NCBI RefSeq assembly: GCF_028401425.1
Contig: NZ_JAQOMS010000002.1
Coordinates: 3,162,001-3,226,000, forward strand
DNA from: Psychrosphaera algicola
Lineage (GTDB): Bacteria > Pseudomonadota > Gammaproteobacteria > Enterobacterales > Alteromonadaceae
Direction of reading: 5' to 3'
DNA: 64,000 nucleotides
The notes under the pieces were generated by a model that was given only the letters and a program-made list of their open reading frames with translations, ran no database searches and was not told where the DNA came from. Of the stretch, positions 61,627 through 64,000 are shown piece by piece. Position 1 is the first letter of the stretch. Every line of letters starts with the position of its first letter. The position numbers and the translations under genes are program-made.

Positions 61627-64000
61627 TTATCCCAAATACAGTTGCTCATCCACTGTATCTATTTGCTCCTTTGGTAAAAATTTATTTGCGTAATGTAAGT
61701 AAACTTTACTTTTAATGAATAGCTGAAAAACGGCTAAGTCAATGTGCTCTTCAATCGCCATTTTATGTAATATATTGAGAGAAACACTAAGTGGTTTCGC
61801 TTTTTTATATGGACGGTCGGAGGCGGTTAATGCCTCAAAAATATCAGCTAAAGCCAAAATACGTTCAGGGATACTGAGTTCGTCCCCTTTTAATCTGCGG
61901 GGATAACCATCTCCACGCATGGTTTCATGGTGAGTAGATGCAATACGCGGGACATTTTCTAGCTCTGGCGGAAATGGAATTTGATCCAAAATTTTTATCG
62001 TACTAATAATGTGTTCGTTTATTATAAATCGATCCTCAGTCGTTAACGTGCCTTTCATGACCGTCAAATTATATATTTCACCTAGGTTGGCCAAATTTTC
62101 AGGTATCGCCATTTTAATCCCAAGACTGTCAGGCAGTTTATGTTCTTTAGCGTGTTGCTTGATATGTCCTTCTTTATCGGCCAGCAAATATTCAACCGCT
62201 GGCAGTGGCGCGCTTTCATTTACAAGCTCTCTTTCTTCCTGTGGTGAAAGTCCGAGTTGGTCGTCAAAATAACGAAGCCACGTTTGTTGAGCTAATTGTT
62301 TGATTTTTTGTTCGGCTTCACTTGAGAGACCTTCACTTCCAATATTTGAATGTGCAATAAAAGCAAAATCGTGTTGCAGTTGTTGTTGCTCTTTTCGGCA
62401 TTTTTCCAAAAGTTCGGCTTTATCTTCAGGAGAGGTTTGTAATGCATTTAAATAAGTAATTTCAATATCGCGATGAAGCACTTCAAAGCGCATTCTAACT
62501 TCATGGATCCGATTATAAATGCATTCTAATTTTGAGCCTTTATCAACAATATGCTCTGGGGTCGTTATTTTGCCACAATCATGTAACCACGCCGCAGTGG
62601 TTAATTCTCGCCATTGTTGTTCAGAAGTAATATCAAAGCTTTCAAAAATACCGGTGTTTTCCTTACAAGCGACTTTTAATAACATTTCACTCAGCTCAGG
62701 GACTCGATTGCAATGTCCACCTGTGTAGGGGGATTTATCATCTATTGCCTGAGCTATCAGCTTCACCATGGCATCAATAAGACCTTTTTGAGCCAACTCA
62801 TGATTATACAAGTTGTTAGACATTTTTTTGATTGCTAAGGATAGGCGTTTTACTTCAATAATATTGCTCGGCGCTACTTTAACCACACTGTAGTCCTGAT
62901 TAGAGATCTGTTGAGTTTGCAGCAACAGTGTATTAAATGTTGTGGTTACCGGGGACGCAAATAGATAGGTTAATGGCAATAAAATGGCAATGACAGCCAT
63001 CGTTATTAAACTGCTTTCAATTACGCTTTTATATACGGGGGCAAATAGGGTGCTTTCATCGATTGCCAAAACCAGCAATTGATCTTGAGAAAGTGATGAT
63101 CCAAGCTCACTAAAATAGAGCAGTTTATTCTCACCTTGATACTCAAAATAATGCAGTGATTCTAAAGTGGTTTTACGAGCCTGATCAATCGCTTGGATAT
63201 AAGGCAACACTCGCACAGTTGATTTGTCCTGAGTGTTAAATAGCCATTTTTTTCAAGTTGTGGGATATGAATGTTTTGCAATTCAGCTAACGCACGATTA
63301 ATTATGGGCAGCAAAGGCGCATGTTCCTTTTGCAGTAACATGCGTAGCTTAGTGTCAATTTGAACCCCATCTAAGGAAAAGTCTTTTAATACCTTAAGGT
63401 TATCTACACCAAACTCTTTTAATAAATTATCCATGATTAACGCGATGTCTAAGGCAGCATCCACTTTATTAGACGCTAAGAGCTCAATCATTTCATGGTT
63501 TTTAGTAAAGCTTACAATTTCTATTTGTGGATGAGACTGTTCGATTTCTTTGGCAATCGACCACCCACTGCCAATGGCTAGTTTTTTACCATGCAACTGC
63601 GATAATGAACTGAAATTCTGGTTTTTCTTCACCAATAACCCTAATGGCAAATTACCGTAGGCGTCTGACAATAATCCGAGATCTCGGTTTTCCTGAGTGT
63701 CGTAAACTCCATTTAAAATATCTAATTTCTTAGTTTTAAATTGCTCTGTGAATTGTTGCCAGCTAAAACCATTAACAAAATTTAATTTTATCCCTGTTTT
63801 TTCACTAATCATTTTTAACGCATCTACGGCATAACCCTTTGGTGCTCCCGAAAGTGAAAAGTCGATAGGTTGCCAATCTTCGCCATTTGAAATCCGCATT
63901 GAAGCAAGTTGGTTGACATAGTTTTTTCGTCCGTAGTGAGCTTTAAAGGTGTAATGCTTTTTAGTCTTTCATCAAGGACCGGAGAATTAGATTGCGCAAT
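61627..64000 (-). CDS. Solute-binding sensor with HD-GYP output (5' partial)
   Basis: A transmembrane receptor whose start lies beyond base 64000. A periplasmic SBP_bac_3 domain (NGEDWQPIDFSLSGAPKGYAVDALKMISEKTG, with DAALDIALIMD) is followed by a second sensory stretch, a membrane helix (VIESSLITMAVIAILLPLTYLFA) and a HAMP-like region. The HD-GYP domain has AWLHDCGKITTPEHIVDKGSKLE, HHE and GDGYP, the residues for metal binding and cyclic di-GMP cleavage. An insertion of about 100 residues separates the HD and GYP parts. Lost A in runs near 63250 and near 63925 break the frame. Confidence 0.85.

Overview
The window comes from a moderately AT-rich marine gammaproteobacterium, most likely of the order Alteromonadales. 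The evidence is the tRNA-Thr/Tyr/Gly/Thr-tufB block followed by secE-nusG-rplKAJL-rpoBC, the rpsL-rpsG-fusA-tufA group, an abundance of TonB-dependent receptors, and a polysaccharide-utilisation locus with an orphan flavin halogenase. No species name can be supported from the sequence alone.

Layout. 1-2765: end of an RND efflux pump. 2933-5686: murB-birA-coaX. 5862-7624: four tRNAs and tufB. 8135-9016: a periplasmic retropepsin-like protease on the minus strand. 9301-21383: tRNA-Trp, secE, nusG, the L11 and L10 operons and rpoBC, with recognisable promoters, the L10-binding leader and the rplL-rpoB attenuator. 21507-24083: an aldehyde dehydrogenase and a divergent AraC regulator, which sit between rpoC and the str operon (24368-28677). 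28886-34128: a PAS-GGDEF protein and a beta-propeller sensor kinase. 34254-35051: an M48 lipoprotein protease. 35200-36250: a non-coding mosaic of direct repeats. 36363-48910: a glycan locus (GH9, membrane AraC regulator, flavin halogenase, TonB receptor, GH3, MFS sugar transporter) with palindromic operator candidates. 49159-50885: a secreted protein, a peroxiredoxin-like protein and a DoxX-like protein. 51074-61535: a tightly packed eight-gene operon (TonB receptor, TVP38-flavin oxidoreductase fusion, DUF547 protein, YnjB/YnjC/YnjD ABC importer, CDP-alcohol phosphatidyltransferase, fatty-acid-hydroxylase-family enzyme). This operon is the best candidate for an undescribed system. 61627-64000: a solute-binding HD-GYP receptor that runs off the window.

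Sequence quality dominates interpretation. Nearly every long gene is broken, including essential ones (rpoB, rpoC, rpsL, fusA, both tuf copies). The breaks fall into two classes. One is loss of one base in a homopolymer (A, T, G or C runs). The other is disruption of CCWGG, and probably CCCGGG, sites, usually with an extra or substituted TA. Undoing these lesions restores exact family lengths: RpoB 1342, S12 124 and EF-Tu 394 codons. I therefore annotate broken genes as full-length CDS with base-calling lesions rather than as pseudogenes, and give the lesion positions. The pattern suggests uncorrected long-read data from a strain with Dcm-like cytosine methylation.

How the genes work together. 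The first half is core translation and transcription machinery. The glycan locus would import oligosaccharides through the TonB receptor and the MFS carrier, with cleavage by lipoprotein GH9 and GH3 enzymes. The last operon couples outer-membrane uptake, an ABC importer, a membrane-bound flavin disulfide reductase and two membrane-lipid-type enzymes. Its substrate is unknown.
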